Below, piece after piece: positions 5,016 through 5,094 of a stretch of 5,094 nucleotides of DNA (the stretch's first letter is position 1; each line of letters starts with the position of its first letter). Source of the DNA: Chitinophagaceae bacterium (GTDB lineage: Bacteria > Bacteroidota > Bacteroidia > Chitinophagales > Chitinophagaceae). A program made the position numbers and the translations under genes. The notes under the pieces are model-generated. The model had not been told where the DNA came from, did not search any database, and saw only the letters and a list, made by a program, of their open reading frames with translations. The stretch is from assembly GCA_016787105.1 (NCBI GenBank), contig JAEUVI010000545.1, positions 1-5,094 of the forward strand. The letters are read 5' to 3'.

Positions 5016-5094
5016 CTATTCCCTGCTTACTTTGTACAAGCTCAATGTGGCTGCGATAACAGCATAGGCTGGCGCCACAATCCATCCTACCAGT
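5016..5094 (-). CDS. C-terminal end of an unidentified, probably membrane protein (partial)
   Basis: The minus strand is open from the right edge (first full codon at 5093) to a TAG at 5018-5016, giving 25 codons. They read LVGWIVAPAYAVIAATLSLY and end KVSRE: a hydrophobic segment followed by a short charged tail, as at the cytoplasmic end of a membrane protein. The open frame stops just before the AT-rich inverted repeat, which is where a gene end is expected. The fragment is too short to name a family. Confidence 0.5.
   Translation of the reverse strand, partial: LVGWIVAPAYAVIAATLSLYKVSRE

Overview
The window looks like chromosomal DNA of a Bacteroidetes bacterium, probably of the Chitinophagaceae/Sphingobacteriia type. 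The reasons are an arginine-biosynthesis gene order typical of that phylum (GNAT acetyltransferase, argG, argC), weak or absent Shine-Dalgarno sequences, one candidate TAnnTTTG promoter box, moderately AT-rich coding DNA with much more AT-rich spacers, and a small four-helix-bundle (S23/IVP) gene. The taxonomic call is an inference from these traits.

Left two thirds (1-3304) is a minus-strand arginine operon. Read in the direction of transcription it has a long leader (about 3550-3305), a GNAT-family acyltransferase starting with GTG (3304-2582), argG (2566-1361), argC (1291-296), and then the first 85 codons of a four-helix-bundle protein (256-1) that runs off the left edge. ArgC makes the N-acylglutamate semialdehyde in the middle of the pathway and ArgG joins citrulline and aspartate near its end. 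The GNAT gene at the head of the operon is a candidate for the acylation of glutamate that starts the pathway. The four-helix-bundle gene has no known role in arginine synthesis and looks like an insertion.

The operon leader (3305-3610, no large gene) is the most unusual part. It carries a GC-rich island (about 3340-3435) with interleaved inverted repeats that can fold in more than one way. On the minus strand a 47-codon open frame runs through the island and stops 13 bases before the GTG of the GNAT gene.

Right third: a divergent plus-strand gene (3611-4033) encodes a 140-residue protein with one N-terminal membrane anchor and no assigned function. It converges on a minus-strand RsmI-like tetrapyrrole-methylase-fold methyltransferase gene (4927-4223). 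A 195-bp nested palindrome (4031-4225) fills the gap between them, and its two ends supply tandem stop codons to both genes. Upstream of the methyltransferase lies an AT-rich inverted repeat, then the last 25 codons of an unidentified minus-strand protein with a hydrophobic C-terminus (5093-5016).

Three gene junctions (261-302, 1306-1375, 4934-5005) hold short AT-rich direct or inverted repeats of similar style. The spacer between argG and argC even encodes the last residues of ArgG. I see no tRNA, rRNA, CRISPR array, complete insertion sequence or defence system.
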